Source: Pseudorasbora parva (taxonomy: Eukaryota; Chordata; Actinopteri; Cypriniformes; Gobionidae). Taken from it: a DNA stretch of 64,000 nucleotides. The translations under genes and the position numbers were made by a program. Where the stretch lies: assembly GCF_024679245.1 (NCBI RefSeq), contig NC_090187.1, forward strand, positions 3,581,870 through 3,645,869. Direction: 5' to 3'. Shown in pieces: positions 36,380 through 48,611 of this stretch; within the stretch, counting starts at the first letter, position 1, and each line of letters starts with the position of its first letter. Below the pieces are notes generated by a model. That model did not search any database, was not told where the DNA came from, and saw only the letters and a program-made list of their open reading frames with translations.

Positions 36380-36560
36380 TTCACAGATACATTTTGACAG
36401 GTACGATTCTCAAAGGGTCTCAGTGTCAGTCTCAAATCAGCCATCAATTATTGCCTGTCTATTGTCTCTGACAAGTGGAGGCCGAGGACTCGAGCGTGCG
36501 ATAGTTTGGGAGATCATGTACCTTTTATTGTGAGGGTTGTATCTTCACACTGTCACTTTG
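36380..36560. promoter_or_regulatory. candidate conserved non-coding element
   Basis: Contains CAATTATTGCCTGTCTATTG and TCTCTGACAAGTGG (about 36443-36476), words resembling homeodomain, Sox and TALE-type sites, in DNA without repeat signature. Low confidence. Confidence 0.22.
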
Positions 36561-37489
<929 letters not shown>

Positions 37490-37603
37490 CAAATAAAACA
37501 AGCTCTTTAAAACCCAACTAGAGTCCAGGATTAGAAAAGATCTACAAAGGTTAAAGGTGGACACAATGTCTGCTGTGCAAAAACAGGTCTAGAGGAGAGA
37601 AGA
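37490..37603 (+). repeat. locally duplicated 113-bp unit, copy A
   Basis: CAAATAAAACAAGCTCTTTA, CAACTAGAGTCCAGGATTAG, CAAAGGTTAAAGGTGGACAC and GTGCAAAAACAGGTCTAGAG recur in the same order and orientation at 39785-39896, with small indels and roughly nine in ten bases identical by eye. Neither copy has transposon ends. It contains AGGTTAAAGGTGG, a DR1-like nuclear-receptor half-site pair. Confidence 0.85.
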
Positions 37604-37665
37604 TGTCGCTGGACTTATCTTCCTTTTTTTCAATTGCATAATTAAGAGCGAGGCATGCATATTAA

Positions 37666-38814
37666 GGGCCGTATTTTAATGATCTGAGCACATGGTCCTA
37701 GGGCATAGGTGCACTTAGGGCATGTCCCAATCCGCTCATGGGTGTGTTTTGGGTGTAACGTTTAATAAACCAATCAGAGTCACATTCCCCATTCCCTTTA
37801 AAGGGGTGGTTGAATGCGATTTCTATTTTTTTTTACTTTATTTAGTGTGTAATGTCGCTGCTTGAGCTTAAACAGTATCTGCAAAGTTACAGCGCTGAAA
37901 GTTCAATGCAAACTAAGATATTGTCTTATAAAGTTACGGCAGTTTATTGCCTAAAAACGTCCGGTTTGGACAACAACAAGCTTTTTCCTGGTTTGGTGAC
38001 ATCATAAACCCTTGGTAATCACCCCAGATGTGACTTCTGCCCATAATGGGAAGGGGCGTGGCGTTTCCGGCAACCGGGTCTTGGCACTTCAGCCAATAGA
38101 AATACAGGAAACTACATTTGGCCATCTAACCAATCTAAGACCATTGCGTTTTTCGAAAGGGGTTTGGGCTTCATAGAAGTAGGAAGCAAACGAGCCGTTC
38201 AAAGAACAGTGGAGACAGCGGTGTGGAATAAAGGGAGAATAGAAGAAAAATACGGCGTAAAAAAAAAAAAAGTATTAAGACATGTTATAAAACATATAAA
38301 CACAACCAAGACTAGAAAAAAAAAAAGAAAAAGAAAAACACGGAACCATCCCTTTAAAAGCCAGTTGCGCTTGAACCATGGCGGATTCACCATTTACATG
38401 TCGGAATTTGCGAGCAGAAAGAGCTTCTCCAGAGAGAGGAATCTTTTTTTATTAATATTTGGCATTTGTGTTTGCTGCTGCACATTCCTGTGTGTGTAAT
38501 AATCAGAGTGTACCTGTGTTGTGCACCCACCTATAGGCGCATATTACTAACATGCCCTTTAAATAACACAAAAAATACTGCGCTGTTGACTAAAGAGCAG
38601 GCTTTTGTTGGTCAATGATGCATTCGTTTTCAGTTCCTCAAAATAGCAACGCACCTGAACACACCTGGTTATCAGACCAGCATGCACATGGACGAATAGA
38701 TGGCAGGAGAGCATTTACCATTTAAGCAAAGTTATACTGGACATGAAAACGATAACTGCGTCTGGCTGAAACGACCAACAAACACTTGCCCTAAATGGGG
38801 TCTTGATAGGGCCC
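37666..38814. mobile_element. GGGCCC-ended DNA element with TAA target duplication (PIF/Harbinger-like)
   Basis: Starts GGGCCGTATTTTAATGATCT and ends TTGATAGGGCCC. TAA flanks both sides (37663-37665 and 38815-38817), a 3-bp duplication as used by PIF/Harbinger elements. Related copies: 51581-52595 (complete) and 40855-41136 (fragment, inverted). It is interrupted by the TTAA-type MITE at 37802-38353. The non-MITE part is about 600 bp and encodes nothing recognisable. Confidence 0.85.
37802..38353. mobile_element. TTAA-type (piggyBac-like) MITE nested in the GGGCCC element, 552 bp
   Basis: The ends are AGGGGTGGTT and, in reverse, AGGGATGGTT. TTAA flanks it on both sides (37798-37801, 38354-38357). 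Removing it and one TTAA restores ATTCCCTTTAAAAGCCAGTT, which matches uninterrupted copies at 51794 (ATTCCCTTTAAAAGCAGCTG) and, in reverse, at about 40908-40931. These are empty-site proofs of insertion. The 111-codon frame at 38164-38499 crosses its right boundary and is not a gene. Confidence 0.9.
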
Positions 38815-38817
38815 TAA

Positions 38818-39784
38818 ATGTTTTATGTACACTTGTTTACATTTGGCGTTTGACACTTACATTGCATTGAAAGTATACATTTTATCAGAACATGCATTCC
38901 CATGAATTTGTACCATCAATAGTCATAAATTACAATTCATTGTGATCAATCAGATTTCCACTGCTGTGGAGCTATTCACTTATAAATATTATCATTAAGA
39001 CATGACTTGATCACACCATAAATGTGCATGATCAACCTAATAATAATACCATAATGCAATGCAGTAACCCATTGAATTCACCAAAGATTCAACCATTGAA
39101 TCTTTATTAATTTATTAAAACATACAAAAAAGAAAAGTAAGTAGCGTGTTGTGTTTATACTGTACATTTCTGCCTATTAGGTTTTTAGGACAATGTTTCT
39201 ACTGGTGTAGTTCGCTTCACTCATAAATATAGTCATTTGGACTTGAACATGCAATAAATCAGCCTCATTGACTGACTTTATGTTGCACTCATAATAACAG
39301 CCCAGACCTCTATGATGCAGAATGTATACTTTTTATTCTCTTGAAGGCCATGTGAAGTGAGAAAAGCAAAGTAGCTAAACAAATCAAGCAATAGATGTCT
39401 GAAAATCTCCATCCAACATCTCCAACTGATTTCATGCCATCTGCTCTGAAACCTCATGTCTTTTACTTTCCAGTACAGGCGGCATCAGGCCTCCAGCTTA
39501 TCAAGATTTGGGGGGGAGTGGACAGTCTTTGCTTAGTAGCTCTTTACAGCCAAGGTCGTGATCCTCAGGCCTGTTAAAGACCCCCTTGGGGTTGAGGCTG
39601 TAACCGGATATTTAAAATAACAGTGAGTGGGTCCTGGTGGAGCCCTGCACTGCGTGAGGAGGGAGCGGGAGAGGTGACAGGGCAGCAGAGGTCAACACAC
39701 ATCACCAATGCCAGTGCAGATCCAACGACTCTATCAAAGAAAGACATTTCAGAGCAAGAGGCTTATAGGAACGAGAAGCAAGCG
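38818..39784. other. single-copy non-coding DNA
   Basis: 39395-39720 has balanced composition, without domain-bearing frames or transposon ends. Confidence 0.35.
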
Positions 39785-39896
39785 CAAATAAAATAAGCTC
39801 TTTAAAATACAACTAGAGTCCAGATAGGAAAGATCAACAAAGGTCAAAGGTGGACCCAGTGACTGATGTGCAAAAACAGGTCTAGAGGAGAGAAGA
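39785..39896 (+). repeat. locally duplicated 113-bp unit, copy B
   Basis: Direct copy of 37490-37603. Here the DR1-like motif is better preserved (AGGTCAAAGGTGG at 39841 onward). The 3' part GCAAAAACAGGTCTAGAGGA is identical in both copies. Confidence 0.85.
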
Positions 39897-40099
39897 CCTG
39901 AGCAGGCATGGCAGTAAATATCTAGCCCTTGTCCGTTCACACTCCTCCTGCTCATCCGTACACAGACCTGACAGCCTGGGCTCTAACTCATGTGTGCCGT
40001 TTGGGCCTCACACTCCCAGAGCGAGACACAGGGGTGATGGGGAGTTGCTATCCACCTTAAGGTGAAAGCCATATGTGCCCATCCGAGGTCATCCCACAG
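39897..40099. other. non-coding DNA
   Basis: Nothing recognised. Confidence 0.35.
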
Positions 40100-40104
40100 A
40101 GTTT

Positions 40105-40330
40105 CCCTAATGTCAAGTCAAGTCACCTTTATGTATATACGGAGCTCTTTATACGACACAGTTTTGTTTCAAAGCAGCTTTACAGTGTTAAACAGATAAA
40201 TAATGATGCAGTGTCTGCTCTAGAAAGACAATATTATTTAGTTGAAATTAGTTTGGTTCAGTTTGGTTTGGGAGAAAACAGTGATGCAAAAAGTTATCAT
40301 TAATATGCATTATTAGCCAACTGGTGGCGA
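40105..40330. mobile_element. dispersed fish repeat (GTCAAGTCACCTTTAT type)
   Basis: AAGTCAAGTCACCTTTATGT, then GTTTCAAAGCAGCTTTACAG and GTGTTAAACAGATAAATAAT, follows the order of a common fish dispersed repeat. Frames over it (MFRRTKLCRIKSSV-like on the minus strand; plus 40073-40303) are not genes. Confidence 0.6.
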
Positions 40331-40854
40331 TTTCCATTGTTTTCAGCAAACTTTAACGAGTCAGTGTTTCCTGAAATCAAACCCAGACATCAACAAGTTG
40401 GCCCAGATCAGGCCTCCTTCTGGTATCGGTGGAGTCCGCATGTACCAGATGTGGGCCGACTCTATGTTGCTGTCTGGGTTGTTCCAACAAAAATTCATGG
40501 CAGCATCACAAAGGTGTGTGGTTGGACCGCCAGCTCTCGAGGATCTAATAAATCCTTATCTTGACCAAAATAAGAAAGGTGACATTCAGTACAAGCTATA
40601 TCTTTTTTTATATGTCTTTTAGTTTGTCAAGAAATATCAAGCACAGATTTTGAAGAGTTCACATGTGCTTACATGCACTACGTGTGAGAATGACCCTACG
40701 ATTGAATCTGGAAATAAAGCAAAATAACTGCAAAAAAAAAAAAATAGACTTAACACCAAAAACTTTAATAGCACCAACACAAACCTGCTCTGAAGTCAAT
40801 AAAAGAGTATTTTACACACATAGGGACATGCATCTGCACAAAAAACTTTTCAGT
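40331..40854. other. non-coding DNA
   Basis: Two overlapping frames (40337-40564, 40398-40622) with no domain; no further features. Confidence 0.35.
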
Positions 40855-41136
40855 TCAGTCTTTTTCTGCTCACAATTTCCAGCATATGTATCCATCATGG
40901 TCCAAGCACAACTGGCTTTTAAAGGGAATTGGATATGAGACTCTGATTGGTTTATTTACACCCACAGCACACCCATGACTCATTAAGAGCCTAGGGACAA
41001 CCCTTTTGGACCATGTGCTTGACGCAACAACCTTTTTTTTCTGTCGTTAAACTAGCAAAAGTGAATTCAGACACGTCCTAATGCACCTACGCCGTGAGCT
41101 TCAGATCATGTGCTCAGTTTGTTAAAATAAGGCCCC
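40855..41136 (-). mobile_element. truncated inverted copy of the GGGCCC-ended element
   Basis: Read in reverse it begins GGGGCCTTATTTTAACAAAC (first base 41136) and passes through CACATGATCTG and ACCAATCAGAGTCTCATATC to CCCTTTAAAAGCCAGTTGTG, CTTGGACCATGATGG and beyond, matching 37666-37800 plus 38354-38420 without the nested MITE. The other terminus is missing. Confidence 0.75.
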
Positions 41137-41590
41137 AAGTCCTCAGATGCCATGTCCCTATAGGAAAAAAATCTAGCATAAATTCTATCTCAAACGGATT
41201 CATTAAAATAAGCAACATAGTTGAAACAACAAATTTGCGACACTACGATTTTGGTAAACGGTCGTGATTAGCTAGTTGATATCTTCAATGATGCATGGTA
41301 GTTAAACAACAAATTACATCGTTGAAGGACCTTGTATGAGAAACACACCCCAGCTCAGTTCAGGGCTCACCCATTAGTGGAGGCAAATCAATAGTTTTGC
41401 CAAATATTAAGAGCCCACAACTAAGCAATCAAGAGGCAACAGTGGGAAGGAACACAAACTGGTGGCAGAAGTGGAGAAACGAAAAACAATAAAACAACAA
41501 AACCTAGAGAGAAACATGCAGGCTCTGCCGGATGAACGGTATGCGACTCGGGATGGTGGTAACCCAGGGAAAGACTTGAGATGACATCTT

Positions 41591-41621
<31 letters not shown>

Positions 41622-41795
41622 CAATGATAAACCTAATAAGGATTGTTTATGGACATAAAAGTTTATGGACCATCCAGGTTACCTGTGTTATTGTCATCAT
41701 ATACACTCACAGGCAAAAGTACTGCAGGACACACTTGCTCATTTACACTAATAGTGTGAGAATTATGTTTTTTTTTTTTTTTTTTTTTTTTTTAA
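41137..41795. other. non-coding DNA with short (CA)n and poly-T
   Basis: (CA)n at 41590-41616 and poly-T at 41769-41793; no gene recognised. Confidence 0.45.
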
Positions 41796-41905
41796 ATGTA
41801 AGCACAATGTAAAAACATGTATGTACACAATAAGTGCATTGTATCAAAGGATTAATTACAATGTTAGTACATAGTAGTTAAGGGCACCTAATATAAAGTG
41901 GGTCC
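41796..41905. mobile_element. solo right end of the minisatellite-bearing element family
   Basis: AACATGTATGTACACAATAA, GTGCATTGTATCAAA, TACAATGTTAGTACATA and CACCTAATATAAAGTGGGTCC match the right end of the 58-kb copy (58770-58864). The rest of the element is absent. Confidence 0.8.
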
Positions 41906-44283
41906 AGATTTTTTGCATTATTATTAAATGACTTATTTGAACATTTGTTGATTTTTTTATTTACATTAAATGCATCTTTGTGGACATTTAAATTCAATTC
42001 ATATTCATCTACAAAAGTACTATGGTGAAAAATGAATATGAATGTTTTTTTTGCATAAGTGCACAAGAAAGTGAGTCCAAACTTTTGAGTGCGTACTTCT
42101 GCAAAGGTAGTCTTTAACCTTTAATCTCATGTGTTATGTAATATTCCCTCTAATATGAGCTCTTTAACGACTCAAAAACTAGATTGATCTGAGGCCAATA
42201 GTGGTTAGTGCAAAACCCTATATGTGCTGTCTGCAGTGGAAAGTAAAAGGTCAGGGCTGGTGGCAGTTTGCTGACTGCTCGCGATTCGAAAACAGACAAT
42301 GTGTTGAAACGAGCACCGAGAGGAAAGATTGTGTTAAGCGGCAAGGCGCGAGTGTGAACGTGTGCATGTGTTATCATTGTTTTTGATAAATCAAAAAAAA
42401 AGAGGACAATCAGTTTGCATGTGCATTGGAGAGGGAGAGAGCAAAGACAAGGTTGAAGGAAAATGACCTTTTAGTGGAAAAACAGAAAGAAGAACAAAGC
42501 AGCTCACACCTTCACAGAAAGCGATAAACAAATCCACAGATCCCCTGGGTGTGTGTGGCGAGGGGAACCGCACGGTCCTCGTGTTCTCCCACTGCACATT
42601 AGCATATTTATAGACCCTTTGAAAACCCAAAGGCACCAAATGCACCACATCAGTGGCCTGCAGCACACATTCACACATGCACACATTCACACCACACACA
42701 CACATGCATAAGCAGAGACATGCAAAGATACACACACACGCAAAAGAAAGACAAGGCACCTGTTGTGCAAACCACAATGTTTACTGAGGGCCAAATTAGA
42801 GCGTCTCCCTGGCAACAACAGCAGATTGAATCACCACCCACGGCTCTGGCCTAGAAAAAAAAAGAAAAGAAAATACCTGCATGGAAAAAAATTGTGGGCA
42901 TATAAGGTGAACAAACCAAAATCCCAGATCAATAGAAAAACACCACATTGCACTGTTACAATGCAAACAAAAGCCAAGTGCAATATGCATATTTTGCAGA
43001 CATCTATGCTTGAGGTTTATATTCGTAAAAAGATTTGGCAATGCATGCTAAAAAGCTAAACTAGTCTATCTTTACCTGACTTAATTTAGCAACAACATTT
43101 AAAAAGAAGAAGTTCACAGGGGCCTCTTTCCTAAAGTCTGCATCTGTTCTCATCTGCGTTCATGTGTGTTAAGAGCTCCTCTGGTGGTGTTTTCTGAAAT
43201 TGCACCATGCACAGGTTGTATGCATGAGGTTAATGACTTTTTCAGACATCTAAATGTGTGTATGTGATATACAAGTATAATGTTATTTAAGTTACAAATT
43301 TAATTTAATTTCACTATTATTCTCATGAAGTCCTGTTATGCTAACAATTCCAACTTCTTGTAATCCTTCATTTATACTTTTTTTTGTATTCATCACTGGT
43401 ATTGTGAGGTACGAGCACAGTTCAGTAAACTAATTTTAAAACAGTAAAGTAATAATATTGTTCATTAAACATATCGGGGGTTAAAAGAGAACCAAGACTT
43501 TGTCACTAGAACCGGTGCAAGTGCTGTGTGTGTGTCTGGAATGTTTTGGGACCCTCTGTTCTTCTGTAATGAAACTCTAATTGAAAGCATGTGTGTGTGT
43601 GTGTGTGTGTGCCATGCTGGGGGTGGAGAAATACTCATATTGTGAATGAGTGTAAGTCTGATGAGAAAAAGAGAGAAAAAAGGGTAAAAGGGTTTGGTTT
43701 TGGCATGGGTTTGCATGTGTGAATGTGTGTTAGGGCATGAGAACACAAACCCCCACATAAACAATCAGATTGTGAAAGAGCCATGAGCTGGGAACCATCG
43801 TGGGGGTGTTAGACAACATGGGAGTGGGCTTGCGTTTTAGCCAGAGAGCTGAAAAAATAAAAGGTCCTATTGCATCATGCATTATTAAATAAACCTCATT
43901 CAATGACCATATTAAACTCGTCCACATCGATCTGTGAAGGATATGAGTTTGAATGCAGCTCAGAACATGCATGTACCCGTTTCTGCTCTCTATCATTTTC
44001 TTTCATATCGATAGTATCTAAAAGGTCGATATTATTGACTTAGGGTGTGTCACACGGTTTGTTTGGCCTGGATTTAAAAAAAAAAAAACTAAAAACTAAA
44101 AGTGTTTTTTTCCTGATCTGCTTAGCAGCCTTTTGACACTGATCCTAAAGGCGCAGGGATTCTCACAAACTGACATTTCACTGATATTAATGTATATTTC
44201 ACAATAAATCTTACCGAACATCCAAAACAATGCTGTGCGCTGGTCTAAATGCGCTCATTTATGATGGTATTTTGACCAGCTGA
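41906..44283. other. non-coding DNA with short microsatellites
   Basis: (GT)n at 43587-43611 and CA-rich DNA at 42660-42740. Several chance frames (minus 42391-42777, plus 42763-43059, minus 43465-43764) are CA/GT-derived or lack domains. No transposon ends recognised. Confidence 0.4.
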
Positions 44284-45050
44284 GAATTCGTGAAGAGCTT
44301 ATAAAATGAGTAAAGGAGTCAAAACATTGGCAGGAGCCCCTTATTCACATCACACAAAAAGCAAGATCTTCTGCGAGGATACGCGGTTCTGACGCCTGTA
44401 CCGTACTGTGATGCCAACAGCACGCCTATGATAAGAAAAAACAGGTATGCTTGAGCATTCTGTCCTTTTATCATGTCCCAATTTCTGGTTTCTTTATATG
44501 CCTACTGATCTGTGTGATCATATTTTATTCGTACCGCACCAGAGTTTGTTTTGAAGCTGACCGAGACTTACCTTTTCAGCATCTCGGGACACTTGTCTGG
44601 TGCGCACTAAGATTTGGATGGCAGTGTTCACAAGGCATATGATCCTAAATATCAGAGACATTGCACCAGGGTTCGTTTTAATCCAACCGATCATGCCTGT
44701 TTGCTTAGCCATGTATTACTATTGCTCATATTTAGTATTATGTATACAGTATGAACCTGGAAACTATCCAAAACACCCCACAGTAACACTCTGCTTTAGG
44801 TGTTATTTTTGGTGCTCACACTTGGCATGCTCGATAAAAACAAACTGAGATGCTGAAAAGATGAGGCTTTCAAACAAAAAAAAGGCAGAATGCTCAAGCA
44901 CACCTGTTTTTTCTCATCATAGCCGTGATGTTGGCCATCACAGTTCGGTACAGGAGTCAGAACCGCGTCTCCTCGCAGCAGATCTTCGTTTGTGTGTGGT
45001 GGAGCGGTTTTGACTCTTTTACATATTTTATAAGCTCTTCACGATTCCTT
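44284..45050. mobile_element. palindromic element with about 170-bp arms
   Basis: The left arm (44284-44462) and right arm (44885-45050) are reverse complements with gaps: GAATTCGTGAAGAGCTTATAAA / TTTATAAGCTCTTCACGATTC; GCAAGATCTTCTGCGAGGAT / TCCTCGCAGCAGATCTTC; CTTGAGCATTCTG / CAGAATGCTCAAG. The 420-bp middle contains ACCGCACCAGAGTTTGTTTT, then GAAGCTGACCGAGAC, part of another dispersed fish repeat. No transposase. Confidence 0.8.
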
Positions 45051-45690
45051 AAGTGGTCCACATACCATAATTTAGGCTATTCACATATGCATGTTCAGTA
45101 AGTTCAGTCTTCAAATATGTAGTGTGCATTGTTATTGCTATCTTAAAAATAAAAAATGTCTAAGCAAAATCAGAGTCAATGAAGACAAAAACATATACTG
45201 TACATTTATATTAATTAATAAAGAACAAGCATACTATCTCAAGCTGATACAGACCCTTCACCCTTTGCATTAGCCAAACTAATGGAAATTCTCTATTATA
45301 TTACTAAAAATGTTTATTTTAAAAGAAAATAATTACGCATTCAAGACGTCTCAACTGTAGAAGTAGAACAAAACTCGGTGGTGACCTTCCACATCTTTCT
45401 CTTTCTCTCCCACCCCCTATCTCTCATTTGTTCTGTCTCTATCCTCACTGATTTACACAGTTTCATAAAGCTGGCCCAAACAGTTTAGAGAAGTCAAATC
45501 TCCTCTTTTCATCCTTGGCTCAGTGCCAGGAAAGTAATGGTTACAGCTCTTGGAAAAGAGAGAGAGAGCAGTTTTCATTTATTGGGATAAATTACAACAG
45601 AAGAGAGGTAGCGAGTGAAAAAAAGGTAGCGCAATAAAAGACATGAGTGATATAAATAGTGAGGCGAGGCGGAGGGAAAATGAGACGGGT
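45051..45690. other. non-coding DNA
   Basis: Nothing recognised. Confidence 0.35.
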
Positions 45691-46110
45691 TTAGAGTGGA
45701 GCACAACACTGGGTCCGGAAGCGCACTCCCCTCACCTTCACTTTACTCACACACAAGCTACACACTGCACCTGAACCCTGGGTCTCATCACCGCTACCTG
45801 GCAGGGCTTAAGCTTTGGCTGAGCTCTGGCTCGTATCACACACACGACGGCTCTGTAATGGAGAACAGCTGGGGGAAAGCAGACAGCCTCATTCATAACC
45901 TACAAAGCCGTCATCCTAATGAAGGCAGGGAGAGAGAAACATTTAGAAAAGAAGCACTTATACTACTACACATCTTCGTGAAATTATTAGAGCGCATCAA
46001 CCTGCTGTAGCCGGAAATCAACGTTTCTCTGTTGTGTCTCCTGTTGAACTCCCCCAGGGCTGCTTTGGCCTGAACAAAACAGTCGAGATTTTGAGTTTCC
46101 AGACTCAAAT
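45691..46110. promoter_or_regulatory. single-copy block, possible conserved element
   Basis: Balanced composition with CATCCTAATGAAGG (about 45912-45925; homeodomain-like TAATGA) and no repeat signature. Frames on both strands overlap (plus 45696-46010, minus 45911-46108) and show no domain. Confidence 0.2.
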
Positions 46111-46129
46111 TAGTTAAGACTCATAATAT

Positions 46130-46775
46130 CACGCTTGGTCATTTTTTGTCCCACTTTAGCTGCCAAAACAGCCTTGACACATCAAGGCATGGACTCCACT
46201 AGACCCCTGAAGGTGCGCTGTGGTATCTAGCAACCAATATGTTTGCAGCAGATCCTTTAAGTCCTGTAAGTTGTGAGGTCCTCCATGGATCGGACTTGTT
46301 TGTTCGGCACATCCCAAAGATGCTCGATTGGATTGAGATCTGGGAAATTTTCAAGGTCAAGTCAATACCTCAAACTGCTCCTCAAAACATTCCTGAACCA
46401 TTTTTTTTTTCTTTGTGGCAGGAGCATTATCCTGCTGGAAGAGCCACAGCCACCAGGGAATAACGTTTCCATGAAAGGGTGTACATGGTCTACAACAATG
46501 CTTAGGTAGGTGGTACATGTTAAAGTAACATCCACATGGATGGCATGACCATCATACTCCATCTGCTGGCTTGCCTTCTTCCCATAGTGCATCCTGTTTT
46601 GGAGATGCTCTGACCCAGTCGTCTAGCCATCACAATCTGGCCCTTGTCAAACTCGCTCAAATCCTCATGCTTGCCCATTTTTCCTGCTTCTAACACATCA
46701 ACTTAGAGGACAAAATGTTCAGCTGTGATAATCAGTGTTATTCACTTCACCTGTCTGGGGTCATAATGTTATGTA
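46130..46775 (-). pseudogene. Tc1/mariner transposase relic with large internal deletion
   Basis: On the minus strand a start ATG (46676-46678) opens [20 protein letters not shown], a typical Tc1 N terminus with the first helix-turn-helix. It breaks after SISK and jumps to [15 protein letters not shown]; the second DNA-binding part and the first catalytic Asp are deleted. Then come YLSIVVDHVHPFMETLFP, QQDNAPATK (second Asp, near 46427) and NPIEHLWD (Glu retained), reading through frame changes to LVESMP near 46190. The right flank ends GGTCATAATGTTATG (46758-46772), the same terminal motif as the relic at 840-1706, so both belong to one family. Inactive. Confidence 0.88.
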
Positions 46776-47334
46776 AAACTGTAAAATGTAAAACTTTTTT
46801 ATGATTCCACATAATCATTGTTTCAAACACAAGATTATTGTAATATGTAATGAAAAAAAAAATTGGTATATTCACCGAAACAGAACTGCATGATCTTCTT
46901 TCAATATAGTGCTTTTAACAATCAGTTCATCCAACAGCAAACAATGCAAGATACATGTTTCAAATCCCCCTCGTTGCTGAATTAATCACAGTAACACAGG
47001 CTACAGATGCCACATAAGAAAATATGCTTACATTACCTAACTTATGTAAATTAATCCATAATGTTTGTAATAGTACCTATTCAGTGTGTTATCAAAAGGT
47101 GTGATAAAGTTATAACACAGCCATGAGGTTATGGGCTTCAGAGTAAATGTTCTCAATGTGTTATATGACTGAATCTAAACTGTAGCTGACCTTTATAAGG
47201 GTGAGTTACAGTGGTGTGGCAGCCTCTACCATGGTAATCTGTTTACAGTATCGCATGGCATGTACTGTAATCTAAAATGCTGTATTTGATGCCATCAGTC
47301 GTATCCATCCCTTATACTCTACTCTGCTCTATAT

Positions 47335-47335
47335 T

Positions 47336-47366
<31 letters not shown>

Positions 47367-47433
47367 ACGCACACGCACGCGCACACGCACACGCACGCGC
47401 GCGCGCACGCACGCACGCACGCACGCACGCAGG

Positions 47434-47464
<31 letters not shown>
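47335..47464. repeat. (CA)n/(CG)n alternating purine-pyrimidine tract
   Basis: CA repeats with inserted CGCACA and a CGCGCGCGC core (about 47396-47406), then CGCA repeats, then CA. About 130 bp of almost uninterrupted purine-pyrimidine alternation, a sequence class known to adopt Z-DNA. Confidence 0.95.
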
Positions 47465-47468
<4 letters not shown>

Positions 47469-47901
47469 ATTTTTGTGACATATGGGGACACATTTTTATA
47501 CTGTACAAACCGTATTTTCTATCCCCTTACACTGCCCCTGCCCCTAAACCTACCCGTCACAGAAATCATTCTGCATTTTTACTTTCTAAAAAATATCATC
47601 CTGTATGATTTATAAGCATTTTGAAAAGTGGGGATATGGCCAATGTCCTCATATTTCACCCTCTCCTTGTAATACCTATGTCATACCCATGCCATTATAC
47701 ACATGTGTCCTCATATGTCACAAAAACATGCCGAAAAACATACAGAAGGAGTGTTTTTTTAATTTATTTTGTTAGTTTTTTTTGGAAAATACAAAAATGC
47801 TGAACGTTTGTGTGATGAGTATAGTGTAAGCGGAGAGAATATACCGTTTGTACAGTATAAAAATCATTATGCCTATGTATACCCTGAAAGATACTAGATA
47901 C

Positions 47902-47904
<3 letters not shown>

Positions 47905-47985
<81 letters not shown>
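47905..47985. repeat. (GT)n microsatellite
   Basis: About 40 GT dinucleotides at the inner end of the right palindrome arm. Confidence 0.97.
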
Positions 47986-47988
<3 letters not shown>

Positions 47989-48611
47989 ATAGAGCAGAGT
48001 AGAGCATAAGGGATGGATATACGACTGATGGCATCAAATACAGCATTTTAGATTACAGTACATGCCATGTGATACTGTAAACAGATTACCATGGTAGAGG
48101 CTGCCACACCACTGTAACTCACCCTTATAAAGGTCAGCTACAGTTTAGATTCAGTCATATAACACATTGAGAACATTTACTCAGAAGCCCAGAACCTCAT
48201 GGCTGTGTTATAACTTTATCACACCTTTTGATAACACACTGAATAGATACTATTACAAACATTATGGATTAATTTACATAAGTTAGGTAATGTAAGCATA
48301 TATACTTATGTGGCATCTGTAGCCTGTGTTACTGTGATTAATTCAGCAACGAGGGGGATTTGAAACATGTATCTTGCATTGTTTGCTGTTGGATGAACTG
48401 ATTGTTAAAAGTACTACATTGAAAGAAGATCATTCAGTTGTGTTTCGGTGATTATACCAAATGTTCTCATTACATATTACAATAATCTTGTGTTTGAAAC
48501 AATGATTATGTTTGCTGAAAATATGTGCAATTGAATGAAAGCATGAGCTAATTTTTTGAAAGAATGACTATCTGTGCTACAAGTGTGATCAGTTGTGATT
48601 TTTGTACTAAG

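Larger units (their letters stand above)
46810..48510. mobile_element. 1.7-kb palindrome with about 525-bp arms
   Basis: The left arm 46810-47340 is mirrored by 47981-48510: CATAATCATTGTTTCAAACA / TGTTTGAAACAATGATTATG at the outer ends and CTCTGCTCTATATTCACACA / TGTGTGAATATAGAGCAGAG at the inner ends. Differences are scattered substitutions and a few small indels. The arms run into (CA)n on the left and (GT)n on the right, so even the microsatellites pair. The loop (47465-47905) is the GT-bounded dispersed repeat. No coding capacity. It probably arose from inverted duplication or from a long-armed foldback transposon. Confidence 0.92.

Noticed and set aside
42391..42777. 128-codon minus-strand frame (Cys/Val-rich)
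   Set aside because: Its N-terminal part derives from a CA-rich region and the remainder has no domain or conserved-looking pattern.
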